A stretch of DNA of 64,000 nucleotides from Fragosphaeria purpurea (lineage: Eukaryota > Ascomycota > Sordariomycetes > Ophiostomatales > Ophiostomataceae): assembly GCA_002778095.1 (NCBI GenBank), contig PCDL01000011.1:2356001-2420000 (forward strand), given 5' to 3'. The notes under the pieces were generated by a model. It searched no databases, was not told the DNA's origin, and saw only the letters and a program-made list of their open reading frames with translations. Positions 47,899 through 59,010 of this stretch are shown here, in pieces (the first letter of the stretch is position 1; every line of letters begins with the position of its first letter). The translations under genes were made by a program, and so were the position numbers.

Positions 47899-49188
47899 AA
47901 AAGACCAGAGAAGAACAAAAAAACCCAACTTAATCACCAAAAAAAAAACAATCTGAACGGATACCAAAAAGAGTAAATAGCCAAATAGAAGCGAGGACTA
48001 AGGAGGACAGAAAGCCACGGCGCAAGAGCCCCGGATCTGTTTTACTGCGGCCAGCTGGTTTGTCGGTCATGATCAGAGCGAGCGTTTATTTCGTCACTGC
48101 TTGTGTGGCTGTTCTATCTATAACTATATATATATCTATACTTTTTACTTTCGAGCTCGTCTCTTTACTAGTATGTCTAAATATCGGTGGCGACAGATTT
48201 TGCTTTCCGTTTCTTCCACAACCGCCGACGAGAAAAGTATATCAATAAAAAACACACGATATGAATAAAAGGCAGCAGAAGAGCCGTCCGTGATACACAA
48301 TGTCTCTTGTTACTTTTTCACTTGTACATTTCCAGCAGTCAAGAGACGAGCCAGGAAACCAAAACAAGCATCAACGAGCAATTGCTGTTGCACAGCATAT
48401 CGTTTTGCCGCATGCATTCGAATGCTCAACCAACTAACCAACCATTCAAAAACGAGGGCTTGCTGAAACTAGACCCGGCACAGATTCATGCGCCGCATGA
48501 GTTCTTGTCGGGGCTCGCTGCTCATGGACGTTGCAGGTGGGCGGCAGCAACCTGCAGGGAGATCTGCCGCCGTTACCGGCCAGTCAACGGTACAAGCCTG
48601 GATTTTGCCATAGCTGTATTTCAGAATTTGAAAAAAGTTCTTTGATAGGGTTTCTCTTCAAACAAGTACTCGAAGACGAAGCACACTGAAGAACAGCCGG
48701 AAGCGCCGCCTAGTTAATAGATGGAAAAACTCTAAGAGCTTTGGCTGCGAAACCGCTTTGTGCGAGCATTTTTCACCATTCGTTGATCCACGGACTGCTT
48801 GTTTCTGGGCCTGCTGCTGCGAATGCTGGTCAGTTAAAAATGGCGCGTAAAGTCTGTATGCATTGCTTGCCCCCGCGAGATATGAAGGTAAACTCAGGGG
48901 CTTGATGTGTAAGAAGGGGAGGGGAGATCTAGTTGACATTCTTTTATGCATGGCCAAGAGAGTCACCATGCTGGTCAGCTTCTTCTGCCACGCCTTGGTC
49001 TGCTTCTTTTTTTCCCTTTGTCTTACGTCTTCCATTATAAAGAGACCTCTTTTTTACATATGTGCACTTTTATTGTGTAGATTGTCGAAAGCTGTTCTCG
49101 TAGCTTCCATCCTCTTCACATCTTTTCCCGATTTTTTACTTAGGAACTAGCTGGAAGGAGCTCGGCTCCCCCACTCGTTCGCTTCACC
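47899..49188. other. Spacer, no gene seen
   Basis: 1.29 kb. Short TA run near 48125-48135; AT-rich 3' UTR; T-rich promoter stretch before 49189. No conserved ORF. Confidence 0.5.
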
Positions 49189-52100
49189 ATGGTCGACGTC
49201 GCGCAGCTCGTCTCGCAGATGCACGAGACGCTGTCGACGATCCACGACACCATCGCCTCGCTGTCGGTCCGGGACCACGAGGCCAAGCTCGACGACCTCG
49301 AGCAGGGCCGCGATGCCGCCCTCGCCGCCCTGCGCAGCGGCTTTGCCCTCGAGTCGGACAGCCTCGTCCACAAGCGGGAAGCCCAGCGCGCGGCCGTGGC
49401 GGAGCAGCGGCGGCGGGAGGACGAGGAGCGCGAGGCCCGGCGGCGGCGTGAAGACGAGGCGTTCCAAGCGCTGGCCGCGCAGGAAGACGGCCGCCGGCAG
49501 AGCAAGTTCGAACAGGACCAGCAAGAGGTTGAGGCGTCCACCGAGACGCGGATGGCCAGCGTCGAAGAGGAGGCCAAGCGGATGCTCGACGCCGGGAAGG
49601 CGAAACTCACGGCTCTCGAGGAGAGGCGAAGGGTGAGCTTCTTACCAACAAAAAAAAGGAAATTTGCCGTCTATCGTCTTCTATCGCCTCTCTAACCATT
49701 GGACTAGGAACTCAACCGCCTGATTGACGAGCAGCTGCAGCTGCCGCTGCCAACGGCTCCGACAAGACGCAGGGCGAAGCAGCCTACTCCGGAGGAGACA
49801 ATGGTGGTGGCGGACCACAGTGAGTGTCCCTGTTCTCCTCTCTTACCAAACTGAAAAACCCGTGCTACGGGGAATACCTGAGTAACAAAAAAAAAAACGT
49901 TTTGCGTGCATGGTCATAAAGGCTCCTAACGAATTGGGTTGAACCAACTCCCCCCGTCTTCTGTGTAGACCCGGTGGCCACGTTTGCAAGGCACGACGAA
50001 CACGGCGACGGCGACCGTGATGCGCTTGCGATAGGCATATCACCACCAGTAGAAGAGCAGGGGTCGATTCATTCTGTAAAAGCCACTACCGACAGGGCAT
50101 TTGAAGTCGGTGACGCAAGGCTGGACAACGAACGGCCAGAAACGGCCATCCAGGAGCCTATTTTCGCAGAAAGCGGTTCTGCCAGCAACCAAAATCCAGA
50201 GCATGCGGATGTCATGACTGCTCGTGCTAGTCCGGAACTATCCTCAAAGGAAACCGTTCATGACGAAATGCAACCGTCCGCCATAGACACAACCGAAGAA
50301 GCTGAGGCGCATCTTCCTGCTGTGCCTGCGGCCCCCGTCCAGAAAGATCCAGCCACGCCTGTATCTCCAACCTCACCGGAGATCTCACAACAGCAGCAGG
50401 AGCAGCAGCAGCAAGGCGTAAATGAAGTCTTTGTGGAAGCAGGACCAACTCATAATCTCGACTCTGATGGTGAAGAACAAAACTCACCAATGGCCACGGT
50501 TCTAAGAAAAGAGGAAGCGCAAGATCAGTCTGTGACGAAGACGATCAAGGAAGATGGTGTACACGAGGAGAAGCAACCGTATACGCCGGCTCTGTCAATT
50601 GCTTTTTCGGACAGTTCTAGCATTTTTATTGCGTCACCGGAGTCCGTCGAAGGCGACCACGGCATCCAGCGAACAGGCTGGGAGCGTCCAAAGCACGGTC
50701 AATTTGGGGAAGACTATACGGAGGTCGATACCAACAATCCCAGCGACCATCCTGAAACAGAGGATAACGACGAGACGGAGGCACAACTGGAGGTCCCGGG
50801 GTATGACAAGGCCCCAGCTGCAGACGAGTTGGAGGACGCCAGCTGTGGACAACCATCAGACGACAGTCTGCACGGGGTCAACGAAGAGCCCTTGAAAACC
50901 ATCCACGAAGAGAACGAGGCTGCTCGCGTAGAAGGTCACCGTGATTACCTTGAGACGATTGGCACGCTCGGCGAGACGACAACACACGGCGGATTTCTGG
51001 GGCAGACAACTCTAGAGGAGCAAATTCAGGGAGACGAACCTGCCCTTTCGATACCGGGCCATTTCCCCGGCGAGGCCGAACACCTGCAAGTCGAGTCCGC
51101 TCACGACACGGCAGAGGTCAAGCAACAACTGCCTCTCGACGTTGCGTCCATCGCCGGTGCCGTTGTCGCGGAGACTCAACAGGACCAATTGCTACATGGC
51201 CACGAACCGGACCACGGGGACGACACGCACGGGTCCAGGAATCAAGATGTGGTGACGCAGAACGTCGACGATGCACAGAGCGATGCAGTAATCGAGCCGC
51301 CACATGTGATCCAGGACGAGGTTGCTGCTGCCGCCGTCCCACAGACTGATACGACGATGGAACCAAACCCTGCACCCTTTCCTTGGCGCTGCGCCGAACC
51401 AGACGTGCCGCCGGAGAGCTATACGTACGCCGTTCCCGGATACGTCGACTACGGAAGCAGCTACTACACCTCGGCGCAGCAGAGCCTGGATCCTTCGCCG
51501 GTGTTCCACGACGTCTCTAATAACGCATCGGTATCGGATGCGGAGGCAAACTGGAATTACGCTGCTGGCACCGGCACGATGCAACAGCACTCCACATACC
51601 TAGAGGACGCTGCACGTCCCGAAGAACAGGAAACGTTGACACCTCAAGAAACGTATTCTGCCGACGAGCAAGAAGCGAACGACACTGCCGCTTATGCGCA
51701 GGAGGACCGTCCTGAGCCGGCATTTGCGGCGGAAAATGCAGCAACGGTGTATGGTCAAGACGGTCTGTTTGACGAGGACGACGAGGACGACGATAGTGGC
51801 AACAGCAACGCATCTGTCGAGCCCGAGCATATGCCCGAGTTTGACGAAAGCAGAGAGCAACAACGCACGACGTTGGATGACAACCACCGAGATCAAGAAC
51901 AAGGACCACACGAAAGCGCTGCCGGTGTGGAGTCAGTCCGAGAACAGCCGTTGGCAGCAAACGACTCGACAACGCCAACTACAAGGGCAGCCGAACCGTT
52001 TGATAGCGTTCATACCACGTTCGATTCGTATCTCAAGACGGGCTTCGAGGCACAGCGTCAAGAATACGAAGAGCAATATCCTTATCCCCTGGATGAACGT

Positions 52101-53198
52101 GATGAGACTGAACAGAATGAGGCGTCTTTTCTTCCTGCGAACGAGCCTGTCGTGAGCGACAGGCCAACCACGCCGGACTTGCCCGCCGTTGTTTCGTACA
52201 AGGGACTGGCCAGTAGCAGACACGCCCCGAAGCAGGACTTGGATGATCCGCAACGGCTGCAGCAGCAGCAGGTGACGCCCGTAACACCGCCACGGCAGAC
52301 GGCAGGCCAGGCCGTGCGCTACCAGGGCCCAGACACGCTGTTCCATGATGACAACGACATCGACGACATTGTGCCGCGCGACGTGACCCACGTGTTGTGG
52401 TTGCAGGAGCGCCGCGGCGGAGGCAGCGAGAACAACGCGGCGACGAGTCCCGAGTCGACGCGCAGCCAAGCCACCCCGTCGGCGCCGTCGCTGGCCAACA
52501 GCTCCAACAGCGCCTCGCCGTGGACGGCAACAACCACACCGCAGACCAGCGGGGTTGGCCACCAGGAGAAGGACGAGGACGAGGACGACGGTCGACGCCG
52601 GACCGTGCCCCTCGGACAAGTCCTCGGGTACTACGATGGACCCGTCGTGGCCGTAGGCGACGAGAAGTTTCGGGCCTTGGAGAAGGTCATTTTGCCAGCC
52701 GTCGTGGACTGGACGGCCGAGGAACAACAACATCAGCATCGACTGCCGCAGCAAACCGACGCGCCACCGCTGCCTTCCACCCACGCGGACTCCATCGCGA
52801 ACCCGGCACCGTCCAGTCTCTTCCAACGCATGCGGAACATCTTTGAGCCTGTCAACAGCGGCATCGGCCACGGCACCGGCAACGGCACCGGCATCGGAAC
52901 TGGTAGCCCCAGCAAACTGACCGCCACACCTGGTGTCTATCCCGCCGCTGCTGCTGCGCCGGGGACGCGCATCCCGTATCCGGCGACCAGCAGCGCCCCT
53001 ACCCGGTTGGTCGAGCGCGGCTTCCTCCACGGCGTTGCGCACGACGACGCCGTCCCCAGCGTCGTTGATCGTGATCGCGATCTTGATCGTGATCATGATG
53101 ACGATGTCGATGACGACAGTGACGAGGCTGACGATCACATCACCGAAAGGAGCGCACTGCTGCAGGCGGCCGCCGGGGGCATGCCAAGCCCGTATTGA
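49189..53198 (+). CDS. Large coiled-coil and acidic disordered protein, unknown function
   Basis: Exons 49189-49632, 49708-49819 and 49969-53198 give 1261 residues. Residues about 1-150 form a charged coiled coil (QMHETLSTIHDTI, REDEEREARRRREDEAFQAL, VEEEAKRMLDAGKAKL). The second exon adds LNRLIDEQLQLPLPTAPTRRR. The remaining ~1080 residues are Glu/Asp/Gln/Thr-rich and disordered, with Q runs (SQQQQEQQQQ) and, near the end, a DRDRDLDRDHDDD repeat. More ordered-looking pieces are DVTHVLWLQERR and LGQVLGYYDGPVVAVGDEKF. No catalytic motif or membrane segment. Scaffold or cytoskeleton-linked role is possible but not shown. A coding-like frame continues after the TGA (next entry), so the true C-terminus is uncertain. 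Confidence 0.8.
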
Positions 53199-53798
53199 CC
53201 ACGCTCGGGGAAGCGGGCGACGACCGGCGGCGACAACAGCATCAACACGGAGCGGGCTGCGGCGGCCGGACAGACCAGAATCCTCCGGATACAATCGACG
53301 GTCCAAATTGACAACGACGACGATGACGACGACGGCAAGACGCAACAGTGGCAGGCACCAGGGCCGCACCCTCCACACTACGGCCCGTGCAGCCCGTTCC
53401 GGATGGCGTGGTTGCGTGCCGAGGGCTGGCGCCAGCAGCTGCGCAAGAGCGGTGACATTGTGGAGGCCTGCCGGTGGGAAGGGCGCGTCGAGGGTCAGCT
53501 CCGGCGGCCCGGACGAGCGACAGGGTGGGAGGGCGCCGCGGACGAGCAGCCGCAGGCCGGGCAGGTCGACCAACTGCGGACGCCGTCGGCACCGGTCCGA
53601 TCCCGGTCTTGGCGACAGCACCGCGGTCAGGATACAATAAGAACCACGACAACAAGACCGCAACCGAAGAGGCGGTGGCAGCCCCGCGGACGGGTTGTCC
53701 ATTGGGAGGACGGCGTAGAGAGTGGGCGCGCGAGGCGCTTCGGCTTTCCACTTCGGCGGTCCGGGGCGGCCGTTCTCCGGAAAGCGGCCGGTCAATAG
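53199..53798 (+). other. Coding-like extension in frame after the TGA of the previous gene
   Basis: The same frame stays open for 199 codons after TGA 53196-53198, ending TAG at 53796-53798. Third codon positions are strongly G/C in the first ~100 codons and the sequence reads like protein (for example RMAWLRAEGWRQQLRKSGDI and VEACRWEGRVEGQLRR). A 48-base in-frame intron, GTATTG at 53192 to CAACAG at 53239, could remove the TGA, but it lacks a clear branch point. Alternatives are stop-codon readthrough, a recent nonsense change, or a sequence error. The last ~80 codons are less protein-like. Confidence 0.5.
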
Positions 53799-55146
53799 CA
53801 TCGCCGTTGCTACTGTTCATAGCTTTGTATGAATGACGACAATAAACTTAAAAGAGCGTTTGGGTAGAAATCAAAGAAGAAGCTTGTCTGAAAAACTTGG
53901 ATTCTTCGGACTTTTAGAGTGATATTTGTCCACAGCTCAAGGCACACAACGAACTTGTACTAATTGGCTTCCGGACAGTGTCCAGTGGGTGCCGTTCTGC
54001 TCGTCTGATAGCATTCAATCTCGCTCATTTGTCTTTTCACGTCCTCGTCGTCTGTCTCACCACCCCCGTCTGCTCCTATTCTCGTGGCCATGGTTCCCTA
54101 CGGCCGGACACCGCCGGGGTCACACGATGCAAGCGAATACCCGCGACTAGCAGTGAGCGTGTCACGAACAACGGAATGAGAACGAAGAGAAGGTAAAGTA
54201 AAAAAAGGAAAGAAACCTTGTCAAACAATACACCTTTCTTGGCACGGCAACTGAACGGCTCCGAGAAGATACCTCAGAAATCAATCAGCCAAATAAGAAC
54301 ATAAGATAGGACCAAAAAAATGTAGAAAAAGCACATCGAACGATGATGACAGAGTGTTGTTTGAGACCCGCACTTGCAGGGATGGCGGAGAAAAGATGGC
54401 AAGTATTAAAAGAAGAGCAATTTGATACGATGCGACGGTACGAAAGTGTATTGTATGAACGGGAAAAAAAAGACGCGATGTTTTGCGTTCTGCGACCCAC
54501 CCCCGTAAACAACTGCCCCCCTGCCTCCCCCCTCCCGCGGCTGCTGACTCATCATGGTTGCTGTGGAGACGTACCCGCTGACTGTACATACGGAAACACG
54601 CTGCACGGAAGAGGGGACGGCTACACAGCAGCGGAATAAACAAATCGAGACACCCGTTTTTCGACTTCGGAAGCACGATAGTGTCCATTTTCGCTCCCGT
54701 AATAACACACACACACCTCTCTGCCGTGCGCACTGGCGCTCTCACATCTTGGTTGTTCTTCTGGTCTTCTCCTGTCATAATAAAACTTTTATTATTAACG
54801 TGTGCCCACCCACACCTCTTTCGCGACCGATCGATTCCCGTTTCTTCGAAACATTTCTCAAAGAAAACGACATCTGAGCTTTATTTGTCTTTTTTCTTTT
54901 CTTGCTGTTCTTTTTTTCTTGTCTAATACGTTGTTACGGTCTCAGTTACTGATCTACGGCCTCTTTCCCTCCTGTTCTCGCTCCCTTGAGATGCTCTGCT
55001 CCAGCAGAGAGTGCCGTCTCCGGCTGTGTTGACCGTTGTTTTTTATCTTCTTTTTTTTTTTTCCCGGAACGCGCTTTGTCTTGCACAAACACAGAGACAC
55101 AGGATTTATACGATCTCTCCACGAAGAGAGACAACCGAGGGCCACC
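53799..55146. other. Spacer and CT-rich promoter of ase1
   Basis: 1.35 kb, no conserved ORF. C/T-rich from about 54870 to 55070, typical promoter/leader. The ase1 start has the context GCCACCATGG. Confidence 0.5.
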
Positions 55147-57896
55147 ATGGACGCCAGCTATCTCTCCCAGCAGGTCAACGGGATCATCGACCAGCTGCAT
55201 GGCCTTTTTGACGAGATTGGCGTATCGAACCACGAGCGAGAGACGCGCGAAGAAGAAGTGAGTGAGGGCGGCTTTGACGGATATATCTTTTTTTTCTCAT
55301 TTTTTTTGTTTATTCTTTTGTGCACGCCCTAACCTCGCAGCTCTTCAATGCTCTCTCCGAAGCCCTACACAACCAAGTGCGGCTGGTGACGGCCGAGAAG
55401 AAGAGCCTGGTCGACGAGGCGCAGCGGACCATCACCGCCATCCGACAGATGGAGACGTCGCTGGACGACTCCCGCAGCCGCCGGGACTACGAGGGCGACG
55501 AGGACCTGCAGGTCACGTACCCGCTGTCGCGCTGCTTGCAGGTGCTCAAGGAGAAGCACGCGCAGATTAGCAAGATCCACCGCGAGCGGTTCGAGCAAGT
55601 TCGAAGTGAGTAGAGCGCGGAACAAGACAGAGAAAGGGAAACCCCACCCCTCCCGTTCGTCAACAAGGTCTAACACGTTGCAGAACTCGTTGAAGCCCTT
55701 GAGTCGTACTCGTCGCATCTTGAAAGCACATTTGTCCGCATCCAGCTACCGCCCACCGGGCCCAACCAATCCATCCCCCTCAACTTCGACCTCTCTCCCG
55801 CCTACGTCGACAAGCTGGACGCCGAGTTTACCCGCGTGTACGAGGAGTACACGCGCCGCGTCGCCACCGTCAAGGCCCTCTCCGAGCACATCATCCAGCT
55901 GTGGGCCGAGCTGGGCACCCCGCAGGCACAGACCGACGCCGCCATTGTCAAGCACTACCGCGACGCGCCCGAGCAGCTCGGGCTGCACGAGGACGACCTG
56001 GCGCGGCTTCACGCCAAACGCGAGAAGCTCGCGGACGAGAAAAAGGCGCGCGAGAAGCGCCTCAAGGACCTGAAAGCGGCCGTGGAGGACCTGTGGAGCA
56101 AACTCGGCGTCGAGGAGCACGAGAAGAAGGCCTTCCTCAACGGCAACCGCGGATGCGGCATGCGGCAGATCAACGAGTTCGAGGACGAGCTGGCCCGCCT
56201 GAACGAACAGAAGCGGCAGCACCTGCCGGCCTTTGTGGAAGACGCGCGGTGCAAGCTGCAGCAGCTGTGGGACGTGCTGTACCTGTCCGAAGACGAGATG
56301 CTCGAGTTCACGCCGGCGTTCTCGGACGTGTATAGCGACGCGCTTCTGGAGGCCCACGAGCGCGAGATCGCGCGTCTCGAAGCGCTGCGCGAGCAGCGGG
56401 CGCCGACGCTGGCGCTGGTGGACCGGCACCAGACGCTGGTGCGCGAGCGCGACGAGCTGGCCGCGTCGAGCCAGGACGCGTCGCGGCTGATGATGCGCGG
56501 CCAAAAGGGCGAGAAGCGCGACCCGGGCAAGCTGCTGCGCGAAGAAAAGACGCGCAAGCGCATCGCCAAGGAGCTGCCCAAGGTCACGGTCGAGCTCCGC
56601 AAGGTGCTCGAGGCGTGGGAGGACGAGTACGGCCGGCCGTTCCTCGTGCACGGCGAGCGCTATCTCGACACCATCTACGACGACTCGCGGTCAACCGCCC
56701 ACAACCATGCCGCCGCGGCGAATGCGGGCCCGCGGTCCAAAACGCCAGCCGGCCCGCCACCGGCCGCCGCCACATCGACCGCCAAGAGCACGGTCAAACG
56801 CACCGTTGCGCCGAACGGCGGTGGTCCCGCTCGAAATGCGCCGTCGAGGGCCGGCGCAAGAACGCCCACCGCGTCCGCGGCCGCAGCCAGCACCGTCAAG
56901 CAGATACCACCGGCAGGCACCGCGAACGGCAAAATGAGCCCGTCGCGCATCCCCGCAGCGACGTCGACAGGGACGAGGGCACCACTGGGGGCTCTGAAGC
57001 ACGGTGCGAATTCGCCGGAACGGCGGCCACGGGTGGACCCGCGTTGCGGGGGCGGCGCCGGCGGCAATACGGAGACAAATGGACGAGCGGGGACAACAAC
57101 AACAGCAGCAGCAGCAGCAGCCGCGGGTGGCGGGATGCTGCGGTCGGCACCCGTATTGATGCGAGCTCCGCCACCCAAGATGCGGGAGCTGGTCCCTGCG
57201 CATGCACTGGAGTTGGAGACGCCGGTCAACCCGTACCAGTACCGCGGCACACACCTGGGGTCGAGCGTGAACGTGCGCCACGTGGAGCCCGAGGACGTGT
57301 ACGACGAGCGGTACGACGAGCGGTATGACGAGCGCTACGACGACCGCAGCCAGGACAGCAAGGCGCCGAGCCTGCGGCCGCATTCCCAGCACTCGCAGCA
57401 GTCGTTGCAATCGCTGCGCTCGCAACAGTCGATGCAGTCGATGCAGTCGCAGTACTCGAACCACGACTTTGGACAGCTGCGACAACACAACCAACACACC
57501 TACTCGTCCCAACAACAGCGCTATCTGCAGCAACAGCAACAGCAACAGCCGCAGCAGCAGCCGCAGCCACAGCAGCCGCATTCGCAAACGGAGTCGGTGC
57601 GGCACATCTCGGCCACGTCGACGACGGTGTCGGGGTCTGAAAACTGGGAGACATACGACGACAACTCGGAACCGGAGCCCGATGCGTCCGAAACGTACTA
57701 CGCCAAGATGCGGGCGGCGCGCGGAAAGCGGGCGACGCCCGATGGGGGACTGGGGCGGCCGCCGTCGGCCATGGCCAAGCGGGTGCGTGGCCTGCCGCCG
57801 CCCGCGTCCGCGGCCTATGCAGGCCATGTGACGACGGACTCGGAAGGAAACCGCATCGTGTCCGGTAGTGAATGGACAGACGAAGATGTATTTTAG
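55147..57896 (+). CDS. ase1: Ase1/PRC1/MAP65 anti-parallel microtubule cross-linker
   Basis: Exons 55147-55257, 55341-55605 and 55684-57896 give 862 residues. Family role: bundles anti-parallel spindle-midzone microtubules in anaphase and cytokinesis. The N-terminal dimerisation/rod part is rich in helices (DASYLSQQVNGIIDQLHGLF, NALSEALHNQVRLVTAEKKS). The spectrin-like microtubule-binding region contains LNEQKRQHLPAFVEDARCKL, LWDVLYLSEDEMLEFTP, and VELRKVLEAWEDEYGRPFLVHG, which matches the conserved MAP65 signature. The C-terminal ~290 residues are disordered: Pro/Ala/Thr-rich, four YDER-type repeats (about 57300-57345) and Q/S-rich stretches, the part that in relatives is phosphorylated by CDK and Aurora. 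Start ATG is in a strong Kozak context. Both introns have GTGAGT donors and CTAAC-type branch points. Confidence 0.94.
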
Positions 57897-59010
57897 GGGG
57901 AGGCGGGGTTGTTTATGTTCCATCTTGTTGTCTCTCGTCGGCGACAACGAAGAAACGCGTTTCATGAAACGATTCAAGAACCACGGCCGGTCAAGTCTCT
58001 CATGATCATGGGTTCACGAAGCATCGTCCCGTTTTAGGTGCACGTCCACTGCGAGACTACAGTACGTTTGGTACACACGCATTGTCTTTTCTTTTTTTTT
58101 TTCCTTCGCTTCTTTTGTACGTATTTTGGACACCATTTGGGGGGGAGGGAAACAGGGCGGGAAGGAGACAAATCCTCTGGAAGGAAAGACGACGAGAGAG
58201 AACGGTTGAAAGGCGAGCCGCCAAGTCTGGGCCGCTAGAGCGTATGGGTTTTCCCCTTCTATTGCTTGAATTTCATTCGCGTCTACTTGATCACGGCGTT
58301 GTGTTTGGAAAGGAAGGCTTTGTTTTTTTGTTTTCTTGTTTTTTTCTTCCTTTTTCCTTTCTTTTTTTTTCTTCTTGGTTTTCTTGCATCCGTCGTTGTC
58401 AGAGTGATGTATGAGCAGATATGACAATACCAAGGAATGCCGAAATTATAAAACTACATCCGTACGTTGTGTAAAAGGTCGTGCCTAAGGCATGTAAAAC
58501 CATATGTTAACCTCGTGCATTTTTACATGGTGCACGGATTTTCCATCATTACATTGCGTCATGATGTCTTTGATTAGTCCAGCTCATAAGAGCTCTGGAG
58601 CTACAGCATTGGGGCCCCACCAACAGCCTGATAAGGTATTGCTTATAGGAGAGCTCCACTAGCGGGCACCTGCCCACGTGCGCACGGCCACAGCTACAGG
58701 TGCATGGCCTTGCGCATGCTTACGAAGTACGGAGCTGCTGCTTCGCAAAGCCCTTTTCCCTTCTTTCTCCATTTCCCTCCCGTGGCCGACTTCCGAGTTC
58801 CGACGCTCTCCCTTCCAACAGAACCGAAATTAAGCTTCCTATCCAGCTTTTTTATCCTTTTTCCTTTTTATTTTATCTTACCTTGTTTTCCTCCCTTTTC
58901 CTCACCCGAGCCCGATCCCGGCTCGACCGGTCTCTGAGCGGCAAGACCGCCGGCTGTGGACCGGCGGGACTCTCTGAGAACCCTTTGTGTTTTCGTTCCC
59001 CGGACCTATC
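57897..59010. other. Spacer, no gene seen
   Basis: 1.1 kb. T- and C-rich blocks (58085-58140, 58320-58380, 58750-58905) form the likely leader of the next gene. A TACGGAG motif lies near 58725. Confidence 0.5.

Noticed and set aside
51933..53801. A 622-codon open frame on the minus strand over the coiled-coil gene tail
   Set aside because: It is in register with the plus-strand codons, so it is a shadow. It is Arg/Leu/Val-rich without domains. It does run across the TGA of the plus gene, consistent with coding codon bias there.
53242..53820. A 192-codon minus-strand ORF
   Set aside because: Overlaps the plus-strand coding-like extension and is rich in Arg/Pro/Ala; less protein-like than the sense frame.
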